DNA of 6,044 bases, taken from Campylobacteraceae bacterium (GTDB lineage: Bacteria > Campylobacterota > Campylobacteria > Campylobacterales > Sulfurovaceae). The notes beneath the pieces were generated by a model. The model was not told the origin of the DNA. It did no database searches and saw nothing but the letters and a program-made list of their open reading frames with translations. This document shows positions 1 through 5,415 of this stretch, in pieces. Location of the stretch: positions 1-6,044 of the forward strand of contig JALWZI010000133.1 of assembly GCA_027002755.1 (NCBI GenBank), given 5' to 3'. Within the stretch, counting starts at the first letter, position 1. Each line of letters opens with the position of its first letter. The position numbers and the translations under genes were made by a program.

Positions 1-689
1 CGGCCATGAACGCCGTCTTCAAATCCCTGGCCGAGGGGGCCAATCCGGTAGCGATGGAGTTTCTCGACGCCCTGGTGGTCAAAGCGGTCAAAGAGAAGCT
101 GGGAATCGAGCTCCCGGAAGAGGCCGGCGCCCTGCTTATCGGCGATGTGGACGGCAACGTCCCCGAAGAGGTGGATTTCCAGCTGAAGGTTCTGGAAGAA
201 TCTTTCCGGACCAACGGTGCCCAGGAGTTCCGAGTCGCGGAGGACCCCGCTGAGCGGGAGAAGATCTGGAAGGGACGCCGGGGCGCCTCCCCCTCCATCA
301 CCCTCTACGGCAGCAAAAAACTCAACGAGGATATCTCCGTGCCTCGGAGCATGCTCCCGAAAGCCCTGAAAGAGATCTACGCCATCGGGGAAAAGTACGG
401 ACTGGTCGTCCCCTGCTTCGGGCACGCCGGTGACGGAAACATCCATGTCAACGTCATGGTGGACGGCAGCGATCCGGAAGAGCTGGAGAAGGGGCACAAA
501 GCGATCCGGGAGATCTTCGAACTGGTCGTGGAACTGGGCGGCACCCTCAGCGGAGAGCACGGGATCGGTCTGAGCAAGGCGGAATTCATGGAGATCGCCT
601 TCAGTCCCGCCGAGCTGCAGCTCTTCAAATCGATCAAGAAGGCCTTCGACCCCAACGGCATCCTCAATCCCGGGAAGATGGGGTTGTAG
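1..689 (+). CDS. glcD: FAD-linked oxidase, GlcD/D-lactate dehydrogenase family, C-terminal part (5' truncated)
   Basis: This is the C-terminal catalytic half of a flavoprotein 2-hydroxyacid dehydrogenase (glycolate oxidase GlcD or D-lactate dehydrogenase type), which oxidises a D-2-hydroxyacid to the 2-oxoacid and passes electrons on through FAD. The reading frame is open to the first base, so the ATG at position 6 is most likely an internal Met and the FAD-binding N-terminal domain lies outside the window. Counting from that Met, visible family motifs are WKGRRGA (about 88-94), EDISVPRS (108-115), HAGDGNIH (140-147), GEHGIG (183-188) and the closing FDPNGILNPGK (about 214-224). In related D-2-hydroxyacid dehydrogenases the two His of HxGDGNxH and the Glu of GEHG bind a divalent metal at the active site; all are present. 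The gene ends with TAG at 687-689. Family assignment is firm. The substrate (glycolate, D-lactate or another) cannot be decided from this half. Confidence 0.93.
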   Translation, partial: AMNAVFKSLAEGANPVAMEFLDALVVKAVKEKLGIELPEEAGALLIGDVDGNVPEEVDFQLKVLEESFRTNGAQEFRVAEDPAEREKIWKGRRGASPSITLYGSKKLNEDISVPRSMLPKALKEIYAIGEKYGLVVPCFGHAGDGNIHVNVMVDGSDPEELEKGHKAIREIFELVVELGGTLSGEHGIGLSKAEFMEIAFSPAELQLFKSIKKAFDPNGILNPGKMGL

Positions 690-710
690 GCAGTGAATCT
701 GCCGACAAAT

Positions 711-748
711 AAAAAGAGAGAAATGCGAAATATTTTCTCCTCTTTTTC
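711..748 (+). terminator. candidate intrinsic terminator after the FAD oxidase
   Basis: An AT-rich imperfect hairpin lies 21 bases after the oxidase stop. The left arm (711-724, AAAAAGAGAGAAAT) pairs with the right arm (732-747) over about 13-14 bp with one or two bulges (C739 clearly), around a 7-base loop GCGAAAT. The T-run (743-747) sits inside the 3' arm and pairs with the A-run at the 5' arm. This is typical of terminators usable in both directions, but the stem has few GC pairs and there is no long unpaired U-tract, so it would be weak. Confidence 0.4.
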
Positions 749-766
749 TCATCCACTCTTCAAACA

Positions 767-794
767 GATGAAAGCGTTGCAAAGCAACGTCATC
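767..794. other. bulged inverted repeat (hairpin) in intergenic DNA
   Basis: GATGA (767-771), a 3-base bulge AAG, CGTTGC (775-780), a loop AAA, then GCAACG (784-789) and TCATC (790-794) give 6 + 5 perfectly paired bases with a one-sided 3-base bulge. There is no T-run next to it on either strand, so it is not a simple terminator. It would lie in the 5' leader of the following phosphoesterase mRNA if transcription starts upstream, or in the oxidase mRNA's 3' end. Function unknown. Confidence 0.45.
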
Positions 795-800
795 CAAAAT

Positions 801-828
801 CATTCACCTTTAACCATTCATCATTCAC
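801..828. repeat. degenerate heptamer array (consensus CATTCAC, four units)
   Basis: Four consecutive 7-base units in register: CATTCAC (801-807), CTTTAAC (808-814), CATTCAT (815-821) and CATTCAC (822-828). A 10-base direct repeat, ATCATTCACC, therefore occurs at 799-808 and 820-829 with a 21-base period. It ends 7 bases before the phosphoesterase ribosome binding site. It may be a short tandem heptamer repeat or a low-complexity pyrimidine-rich leader. Confidence 0.55.
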
Positions 829-835
829 CCGCTTC

Positions 836-841
836 AAAGGA
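836..841 (+). promoter_or_regulatory. ribosome binding site of the metallophosphoesterase
   Basis: AAAGGA lies six bases before the ATG at 848 and supports that start. No convincing -35/-10 pair was found in 690-847. Confidence 0.6.
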
Positions 842-847
842 TCACCC

Positions 848-1405
848 ATGGCGCTCCTGAAGATAGGAGTCCTCTCCGATCCCCATCGTCGCAGCGACCT
901 TCAGGAGGCGGCGATCGGAAAACTGCTGGAAGAGGGAGCCGAGTATCTGCTGCACGCCGGGGATCTCTGCCTCGAAGAGAATCTGCGGCAGCTGGAAGAA
1001 ACGGGCCTCCCCTATGCCGCCGTCTTCGGTAACAACGACCGCCCCCTCCACCCTCTTGCGGACGAATATCGCATCCGGCCCGAACCCTGGTATTTCAGGA
1101 TCGGGGATCTGAAGGTAAAGATGATGCATCTTCCCTACTATCTGACTCCCGATACCGACCTGGTGATCTACGGCCACACCCACCGTTTCGCCGTCGAAGC
1201 CAAAGGCGCTACGCTCTACCTCAACCCCGGAGAGGTCTGCGGGCGGGAGAGCGGCCTCTGTGAAGCGGCACTGCTGGAGATAGACACAGCTGACGGCAAG
1301 CGTCGGGTCCACCACCTCTTCCGCTCTCTCGATCCGGACAGTACCTGGCAGAAAGAGACGATCGACCTCGGTATCCCGTCAGACTCAGGATCCGCCGACC
1401 GATGA
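848..1405 (+). CDS. YfcE/MJ0936-type metallophosphoesterase
   Basis: A 185-residue protein of the calcineurin-like phosphoesterase superfamily, small YfcE/MJ0936 branch: cytosolic, dinuclear-metal phosphodiesterases. Their activity is mostly known on artificial substrates and the natural substrate is generally unknown. Motifs in order: SDPH (D11, H13), HAGD (D39), GNND (N62, D64), a single His at H94, GHTH (H110, H112) and the NPG turn at 126-128. These supply the usual seven metal ligands. The usual His-Gly pair after the GNxD motif is His-Leu here (MMHLP). The length matches the family. The ATG at 848 has a good ribosome binding site and puts the first beta strand (LLKIGVLSD) right at the N terminus. 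There is no signal peptide or TM segment. The last 21 bases, encoding the hydrophilic tail after IPSDS, overlap the 3' end of the convergent sensor gene. The gene probably has its own transcript. Confidence 0.9.
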   Translation: MALLKIGVLSDPHRRSDLQEAAIGKLLEEGAEYLLHAGDLCLEENLRQLEETGLPYAAVFGNNDRPLHPLADEYRIRPEPWYFRIGDLKVKMMHLPYYLTPDTDLVIYGHTHRFAVEAKGATLYLNPGEVCGRESGLCEAALLEIDTADGKRRVHHLFRSLDPDSTWQKETIDLGIPSDSGSADR

Positions 1406-3874
1406 TCTCACGCTCTTCAGATAATTCTCAAGAGAGTCCACCAGCGCCTCGTGAATCCGGACGTAACGGCGGATCTTCTCCTCGATCTCTTCCAGTTTTC
1501 CGTACATCAGATCCCGATAGATTGCCTTGGCGTTCCGGTGAAGTTCCGTCGCTCCGAGACTGCCGCTGAGTCCCAGCAGGTCCAGAAAGATCTGACGCAG
1601 AGCCGCTTCGTCCTCCTTGGCATAGCTCTCGAGGATCAGCTTTCCCGTGTCACGATAGGCATCGACAAATCCCTGCAGCAACTCCTCCAGCAGGACTTCG
1701 CTTCCGTTGGCATTGGCCAGAGCGATCTCCCAATCGATCCCTTTCGGAGTTTCCACGGTTACAGCTCGAGATTCGGGTTCCTTCGTCCCATCCTGGGGAA
1801 GATACTCTTCAAAAAGAGTATAGAGCTTCCCCAGCCTCATCGGCTTTTCCAGGAACCCATCCATCCCCACCTTTTCCATCTGATCGATCTCGCTCTCCAC
1901 ATTGAGCGCCGAAAGGGCGACGATCGGAAGAGATTTCCCTTGAGGCATCCAACGTATGGCTTCGGTGGCCTCGTACCCGTCCATCACCGGCATGTTGATA
2001 TCCATCAGAACCAGATCGAAGGTCCCCGGCGGCAGTGTCTGAACCTTTTCCACGGCTTCGCCTCCGTGATGGGCCGTTGTGACTTCGATACCGGATCCCT
2101 CCAGAATCTTCATCAACATCCGGAGGTTGATCTCGTTGTCCTCGACGATCAGAAGCTTCGCACCGGCAAAACGTCGGAAATCCTCCAGGGAGACCGTCTC
2201 CTTCTCCCTGTAGCTGCGGACAAACTGTTTGACCGGAGGCTGCTCCTCCCGCTCCATCGGTTCCTTCCGAGGCATTTCACTGCTGTAGAGATCGAGGATC
2301 AGTTCGAAGACGCGCTGTTGGTTCATGGGCCGGTTGACACGGCGATCCACGATATCTTCAGCGATCGATTCTCTGGGAGCCTGGAAGAGATTGTGCAATG
2401 CCACCACCTTGAGGTCTTTATCTTCTTTTGTCTCCCGAATATGCTCTGCCATCATATGGCCCAAAAGATCCTCATCGATCAGCAGCAGATCGTACTGCTC
2501 CAGGTTCGGGCGTTTCTCCGCTTCCATCACTGTGACCCGATGACGGAAATAGGAGAACATCTCTTTCAGCGCCAGAGAAGCCTCATAGTTCTGGTTGACG
2601 ATCAGGACATCCTTTTTGATGAACTCCCGCTCAGGAAGGTGATATTTTCTCTGTTCCTGATCGTTGACCGGTTTCAAGGGGATGGAGAGATCGATCAGAA
2701 GCTCCCCTTTGGACGAGGGGCGGTAGGCATGAATCACTCCTCCCAGCAGTTCTGCCAGCTCCGAGGCCACGTAGAGCCCGAGCCTTCGGTACTCGCCAGT
2801 CTTCTCGTCGTAGATCGGCGCAAAGAAATTCCGGAGATCCTCTTCTTCCGCAGGCATGAAATAGAGCCGCATCTGCAGATCGACGCCCCCTTCGTAGGGC
2901 CGGTTGGCATCGAGCCGCAAACGGACCTGTCCGCCTGTGGCAGCCCTCAGAGCATACTCCAGGAGTTTCCCCAGCATCTCCACCATATGGGTGAAGTCCC
3001 CCCGGACGGTACGGGGAAGATTCTTGTCCATTTCAAAGATCAGTTCCGAATCGATCTCTTCCACCTCGGAGGCCACCACCTCCGTCACCGCATCGAGCAT
3101 CTTGTTGAGATTGAACTCCGTCTCTTCGATGGTGACGTTCCTGGCCTTGAGTTTCAGAAAGCCCAGAAGGTTCGTCGCGCTCTCCACGATCCTGTTTTCC
3201 ATCTCGATCACCTCGTCGAGCCGATGCTCCAGATGAGGTTCCGGTGCCTGCTCTTTCAGACGGTGGGTCTGATCCGTCACATCCCTTCCCAGCTGATAGA
3301 TCTCTTCTCCCAGACGACTGAAAAGCTCATGGACCCGTTTCTCGATCTCTTCCTGCTGTCGCTTGATCCGGCTGTGTCGCTCCTGCAGTCTGTTGACCTG
3401 ACGGGAGGTGAAAAAGAGCCCCAGGACCCCGGTCACCGCCATAGCGAAAAGGGCGATCCAGAGCATCCACTCCTGAGAGGGGGTTTTCTCAGGATTCGGT
3501 GTGGTGGGCAGGGACGGAACTCCGGAGGGTAGGCTGCCGGTTGGGGAGAGAGGGACCGCCACACTGCCCGGGAAGGCCGTACGGAGCTTCCAGTAAAGCG
3601 CTGCCGCTGCCTCGTTCTCCGGAAGGGGAGTGCTTGTCAACAGATAGCTCTTTCCCTCTCTTCGGACCACGGATCTGAAACCGAGGCGTTTCGACAGCTC
3701 CGCCAGCGAGGTATCTTGCCCAAGCAGCTGCTGCAAACGAAGCCGGCTCTGCTCGATTTCGCCGGGGTCATTCCGGACATCCAGTACCAGACGTATCTCG
3801 GCATGGGCAAAGCCCGCAATCAGGATCCAGATCAACCAGAAATATTTCACCCGGTTTCTCCTAAGCTCTTTCAC
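1385..3874 (-). CDS. membrane-anchored hybrid histidine-kinase-like protein with degenerate kinase core, two receivers and HPt-like tail
   Basis: 829 residues. Order: signal peptide (about 1-25, AHA|E); periplasmic domain (26-108) related to that of the upstream gene; Pro/Ser/Thr linker (109-132); TM helix (about 136-155) introduced by EWM; coiled coil (155-230); DHp-like helices with HELFSRL at 182-188 where kinases have HE-x-R-T-P-L; HATPase-like region (about 255-400); receiver 1 (420-530); receiver 2 (572-690); HPt-like four-helix tail (712-820). The HATPase region lacks the N-box Asn (Y307 at that place) and any DxGxG, keeping only a worn G2 box (RRLGLYV, 363-369). Receiver 1 lacks the acidic pair, the T/S and the Lys. 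Receiver 2 is complete: E578/D579, D625, S655, K677. The HPt tail has Leu (L764) where the phospho-His belongs. It probably receives signals without autophosphorylation. GTG start at 3874 has GGGAGG five bases upstream; a second GTG at 3850 (residue 9) has AGGAG seven bases upstream and is equally credible. Confidence 0.88.
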   Translation of the reverse strand: MKELRRNRVKYFWLIWILIAGFAHAEIRLVLDVRNDPGEIEQSRLRLQQLLGQDTSLAELSKRLGFRSVVRREGKSYLLTSTPLPENEAAAALYWKLRTAFPGSVAVPLSPTGSLPSGVPSLPTTPNPEKTPSQEWMLWIALFAMAVTGVLGLFFTSRQVNRLQERHSRIKRQQEEIEKRVHELFSRLGEEIYQLGRDVTDQTHRLKEQAPEPHLEHRLDEVIEMENRIVESATNLLGFLKLKARNVTIEETEFNLNKMLDAVTEVVASEVEEIDSELIFEMDKNLPRTVRGDFTHMVEMLGKLLEYALRAATGGQVRLRLDANRPYEGGVDLQMRLYFMPAEEEDLRNFFAPIYDEKTGEYRRLGLYVASELAELLGGVIHAYRPSSKGELLIDLSIPLKPVNDQEQRKYHLPEREFIKKDVLIVNQNYEASLALKEMFSYFRHRVTVMEAEKRPNLEQYDLLLIDEDLLGHMMAEHIRETKEDKDLKVVALHNLFQAPRESIAEDIVDRRVNRPMNQQRVFELILDLYSSEMPRKEPMEREEQPPVKQFVRSYREKETVSLEDFRRFAGAKLLIVEDNEINLRMLMKILEGSGIEVTTAHHGGEAVEKVQTLPPGTFDLVLMDINMPVMDGYEATEAIRWMPQGKSLPIVALSALNVESEIDQMEKVGMDGFLEKPMRLGKLYTLFEEYLPQDGTKEPESRAVTVETPKGIDWEIALANANGSEVLLEELLQGFVDAYRDTGKLILESYAKEDEAALRQIFLDLLGLSGSLGATELHRNAKAIYRDLMYGKLEEIEEKIRRYVRIHEALVDSLENYLKSVRSSVGGS
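3858..3862 (-). promoter_or_regulatory. ribosome binding site for the alternative GTG start at 3850
   Basis: On the minus strand AGGAG lies seven bases before a GTG at 3850-3848, and its first two bases belong to the TAG stop (3863-3861) of the upstream gene. A start there gives a protein beginning MKYFWLIWIL, a classical signal peptide, with stop and start 10 bases apart rather than overlapping. Either start implies translational coupling. Confidence 0.5.
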
Positions 3875-4415
3875 GATTCCCTCCCTTCAGTTTCAGCCGG
3901 AGAGATCTCTGTCGGGTTTCAAGTATCTCCTGCTCCTCACCCAGATTCCGGAGTCGGCGGCGCCGCAAGCGGTAGGCCGTATATCCCGCCAGCGCCAGGA
4001 CCAGCAGGATCATCCATTCCAAGCCACGCCTCTCTTCTCCTGTCGATCGCAGTGGAGTCTTGGAAGATTTCCCTCCCTCTGTCTGCACCACGCCCCCCAC
4101 CTCTTTTCCAAACACCAGGATCCCGGGATAACGTTTCGACAATGCGGCAAGAAGCGGGGGAGTTGTCGCTTCACCCGAATGAAGCGGCGTGATCTCCACC
4201 AGCCAGACCCCCGAATTTTTCCGAAGGAGGACGCGGGAAGAGACGACAGAGAAACGTTTCAGCATCTCTTTGACCTCACCGGCGATCTCATCCGCTTTTT
4301 GACGGCTCTCGACGCCGGCCACGACCGCGCTCAGATCCCCTTTGGGATTTCCGGCGGCGACGGCAGCGGTCACCAGGCATCCCATGACAAAGATCCGGGC
4401 AATCCTTTTCCCCAT
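3861..4415 (-). CDS. exported membrane-anchored protein, short paralogue of the sensor half of the downstream kinase-like protein
   Basis: 184 residues from the ATG at 4415, which has AGGAAG seven bases upstream and begins a clean signal peptide (MGKRIARIF..., likely cut near AVAA|G, residue 22). The frame runs open to 4493, but the extra 26 residues would start upstream of the likely promoter. After the signal comes a domain of about 80 residues (27-105), a loose Gly/Ser/Thr linker (106-130), EWM (133-135), one TM helix (about 134-148), and a basic, then charged cytoplasmic tail (RLRRRRLR, 149-156, to 184). The pattern ITPL..GEA....L...L...YPG..V matches TPL..NEA....L...L...FPG..V in the downstream protein, so the two periplasmic domains look paralogous. 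The predicted alternation recalls SPOR domains, but this is weak inference. There is no catalytic domain. It is first in a two-gene minus-strand operon and probably acts with its neighbour. Cys13 lies within the signal core but does not make a proper lipobox. Confidence 0.82.
   Translation of the reverse strand: MGKRIARIFVMGCLVTAAVAAGNPKGDLSAVVAGVESRQKADEIAGEVKEMLKRFSVVSSRVLLRKNSGVWLVEITPLHSGEATTPPLLAALSKRYPGILVFGKEVGGVVQTEGGKSSKTPLRSTGEERRGLEWMILLVLALAGYTAYRLRRRRLRNLGEEQEILETRQRSLRLKLKGGNRERA
3880..3885 (-). promoter_or_regulatory. ribosome binding site for the GTG start at 3874
   Basis: On the minus strand GGGAGG lies five bases before the GTG at 3874-3872, inside the last codons of the upstream gene. 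It supports the longer version of the kinase-like protein, overlapping the upstream gene by 14 bases. Confidence 0.5.
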
Positions 4416-4422
4416 TTTCACT

Positions 4423-4428
4423 CTTCCT
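4423..4428 (-). promoter_or_regulatory. ribosome binding site of the small exported protein
   Basis: On the minus strand AGGAAG lies seven bases before the ATG at 4415. It decides that start over the longer open frame to 4493. Confidence 0.6.
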
Positions 4429-4447
4429 TCTGTTCGGCTGTTCCGAT

Positions 4448-4453
4448 ATTTTA
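4448..4453 (-). promoter_or_regulatory. candidate -10 element of the minus-strand sensor operon
   Basis: On the minus strand TAAAAT is preceded by TGG (TGGTTAAAAT), close to an extended -10. Transcription would start near 4441, giving a leader of about 25 bases. No good -35 hexamer is seen, which is common for Campylobacterota housekeeping promoters. Confidence 0.4.
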
Positions 4454-4463
4454 ACCAGATTCC

Positions 4464-4479
4464 CTCAAAGAGGCTTGAG
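4464..4479. other. small inverted repeat between divergent promoters
   Basis: CTCAA-AGAGGC-TTGAG is a 5-bp dyad with a 6-base spacer, lying between the two divergent -10 elements and over the -35 zone of the minus-strand promoter. It could be an operator. It matches neither a BirA- nor a BioR-type site known to me, and a short dyad like this can arise by chance. Confidence 0.25.
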
Positions 4480-4521
4480 AGAAGAAGCAACACCTCCAGA
4501 AGCTAAGGTGACGATTCCCGC

Positions 4522-4527
4522 TATAAT
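4522..4527 (+). promoter_or_regulatory. -10 element of bioB promoter
   Basis: A perfect TATAAT. At 16-18 bases upstream there is no recognisable -35 (GAAGCT and its neighbours), in line with -10-driven promoters of Campylobacterota. Transcription would start near 4534, giving a leader of about 33 bases to the GTG at 4567. A TTG start at 4543 would leave only about nine bases. Confidence 0.6.
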
Positions 4528-4549
4528 GCCGCCATAGAGAGTTTGGAAC

Positions 4550-4555
4550 AAGGAG
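4550..4555 (+). promoter_or_regulatory. ribosome binding site of bioB
   Basis: AAGGAG lies 11 bases before the GTG at 4567. The spacing is a little long, but it is the only strong site in the leader. It lies downstream of the alternative TTG at 4543, so it cannot serve that codon. Confidence 0.55.
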
Positions 4556-4566
4556 CGGACGGATCG

Positions 4567-5415
4567 GTGAAGGTGATCTTTCTCTGTGCCATCAACAATG
4601 TTCTGAGCGGCACCTGCAACGAAGACTGCAAGTTCTGCACCCAGAGCGTCCGCTACAAAGCGGCGATAGAGCGCTATACCTTCAAAGAGGAAGAGACGGT
4701 TCTGCAGGAGGCACGGGAGGCGGCGGCCAACGGAGCCCTGGGCTACTGTCTGGTCACCGCCGGCAAGGGGCTGGACGACCGCACGACCGACTACATCGCC
4801 CGTCTGGCCCGGCGGCTCAGCACCGAACTCCCCCATCTGCGTCTGATCGCCTGCAACGGCACCGCCGGCGAGGAGCAGCTGCGCTATCTCAAGGCTCACG
4901 GCGTCGCCAGCTACAACCACAACCTCGAAACCAGTGAACGCTACTACCCCTCCATCTGCACCACCCACAGCTGGCAGGAGCGCTATGCCACCTGCGAAGC
5001 GGTCCGCTCTGTCGGTCTCTCCCTCTGCAGCGGAGGGATCTTCGGCATGGGAGAGTGCCCGGAGGACCGGGAGAGTCTGCTGCAGAGCCTCCGCACACTG
5101 AACCCTGACTCGGTCCCCCTCAACTTCTACATCCCCAACCCGGCCCTGCCGATTCCCGAACGGACGATCGACCGGGAAGGGGCCCTGGCCGTGATCCGGC
5201 GGACCCGACAGCTGCTCCCCGACCTGCCGCTGCTCATGGTCGCCGGAGGACGGGAGGCGCTCTTCGGCGGCGCGGAGAAATCGATGTTCGATGCCGGGGC
5301 CAACGCTATCGTCATCGGCAACTATCTCACTACACCCGGCGAAGCGCCCGACCGGGATCGACAGCGTCTCCGGGAGCTGGGATACACCATCGCGACGGAT
5401 TGCCATGGCGCCTGA
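4567..5415 (+). CDS. bioB: biotin synthase BioB (radical SAM)
   Basis: Biotin synthase inserts sulfur into dethiobiotin, the last step of biotin synthesis, using a radical-SAM [4Fe-4S] cluster and a sacrificial [2Fe-2S] cluster. Counting from the GTG at 4567 (282 residues), the radical-SAM motif is C17-x3-C21-x2-C24 (CNEDCKFC). By comparison with E. coli BioB the [2Fe-2S] ligands are C61 (GYCLVTAG), C96 (LIACNG), C154 (SLCSGG) and R229 (AGGRE), all present. YNHNLET (116-122) and the closing YLTT (253-256) are also typical. The protein is the short form lacking the N-terminal extension of the E. coli enzyme; its start V-K-V-IFLC lines up with M-x-x-IFLC of Helicobacter BioB, which is why I prefer 4567. 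The frame also allows a TTG at 4543 (290 residues), which has no usable ribosome binding site. It is driven by its own TATAAT promoter, diverges from the sensor operon, and its last 11 bases overlap the antiporter start. No other bio gene is in the window. Confidence 0.95.
   Translation: MKVIFLCAINNVLSGTCNEDCKFCTQSVRYKAAIERYTFKEEETVLQEAREAAANGALGYCLVTAGKGLDDRTTDYIARLARRLSTELPHLRLIACNGTAGEEQLRYLKAHGVASYNHNLETSERYYPSICTTHSWQERYATCEAVRSVGLSLCSGGIFGMGECPEDRESLLQSLRTLNPDSVPLNFYIPNPALPIPERTIDREGALAVIRRTRQLLPDLPLLMVAGGREALFGGAEKSMFDAGANAIVIGNYLTTPGEAPDRDRQRLRELGYTIATDCHGA

Noticed and set aside
842..1315. Minus-strand open frame across the phosphoesterase
   Set aside because: A shadow; the plus frame has all the metallophosphoesterase motifs and a ribosome binding site.
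1802..1821. Perfect 8-bp inverted repeat ATACTCTT-CAAA-AAGAGTAT inside the sensor gene
   Set aside because: It encodes the helix LYTLFEEY at the end of receiver 2; it is AT-rich, has no T-run after it in either direction, and is probably coincidental codon use.
1451..3532. Very long plus-strand open frame (693 codons) antisense to the sensor gene
   Set aside because: Its translation has no recognisable domains and is rich in His, Arg, Leu and Phe, as expected from the reverse of a real gene at high GC. The minus strand has clear domain order and motifs.
4416..4493. Longer N-terminus for the small exported protein (start at 4493)
   Set aside because: It would place a TM-like leader and basic stretch before a normal signal peptide and would start upstream of the likely -10. 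The ATG at 4415 has a good ribosome binding site.
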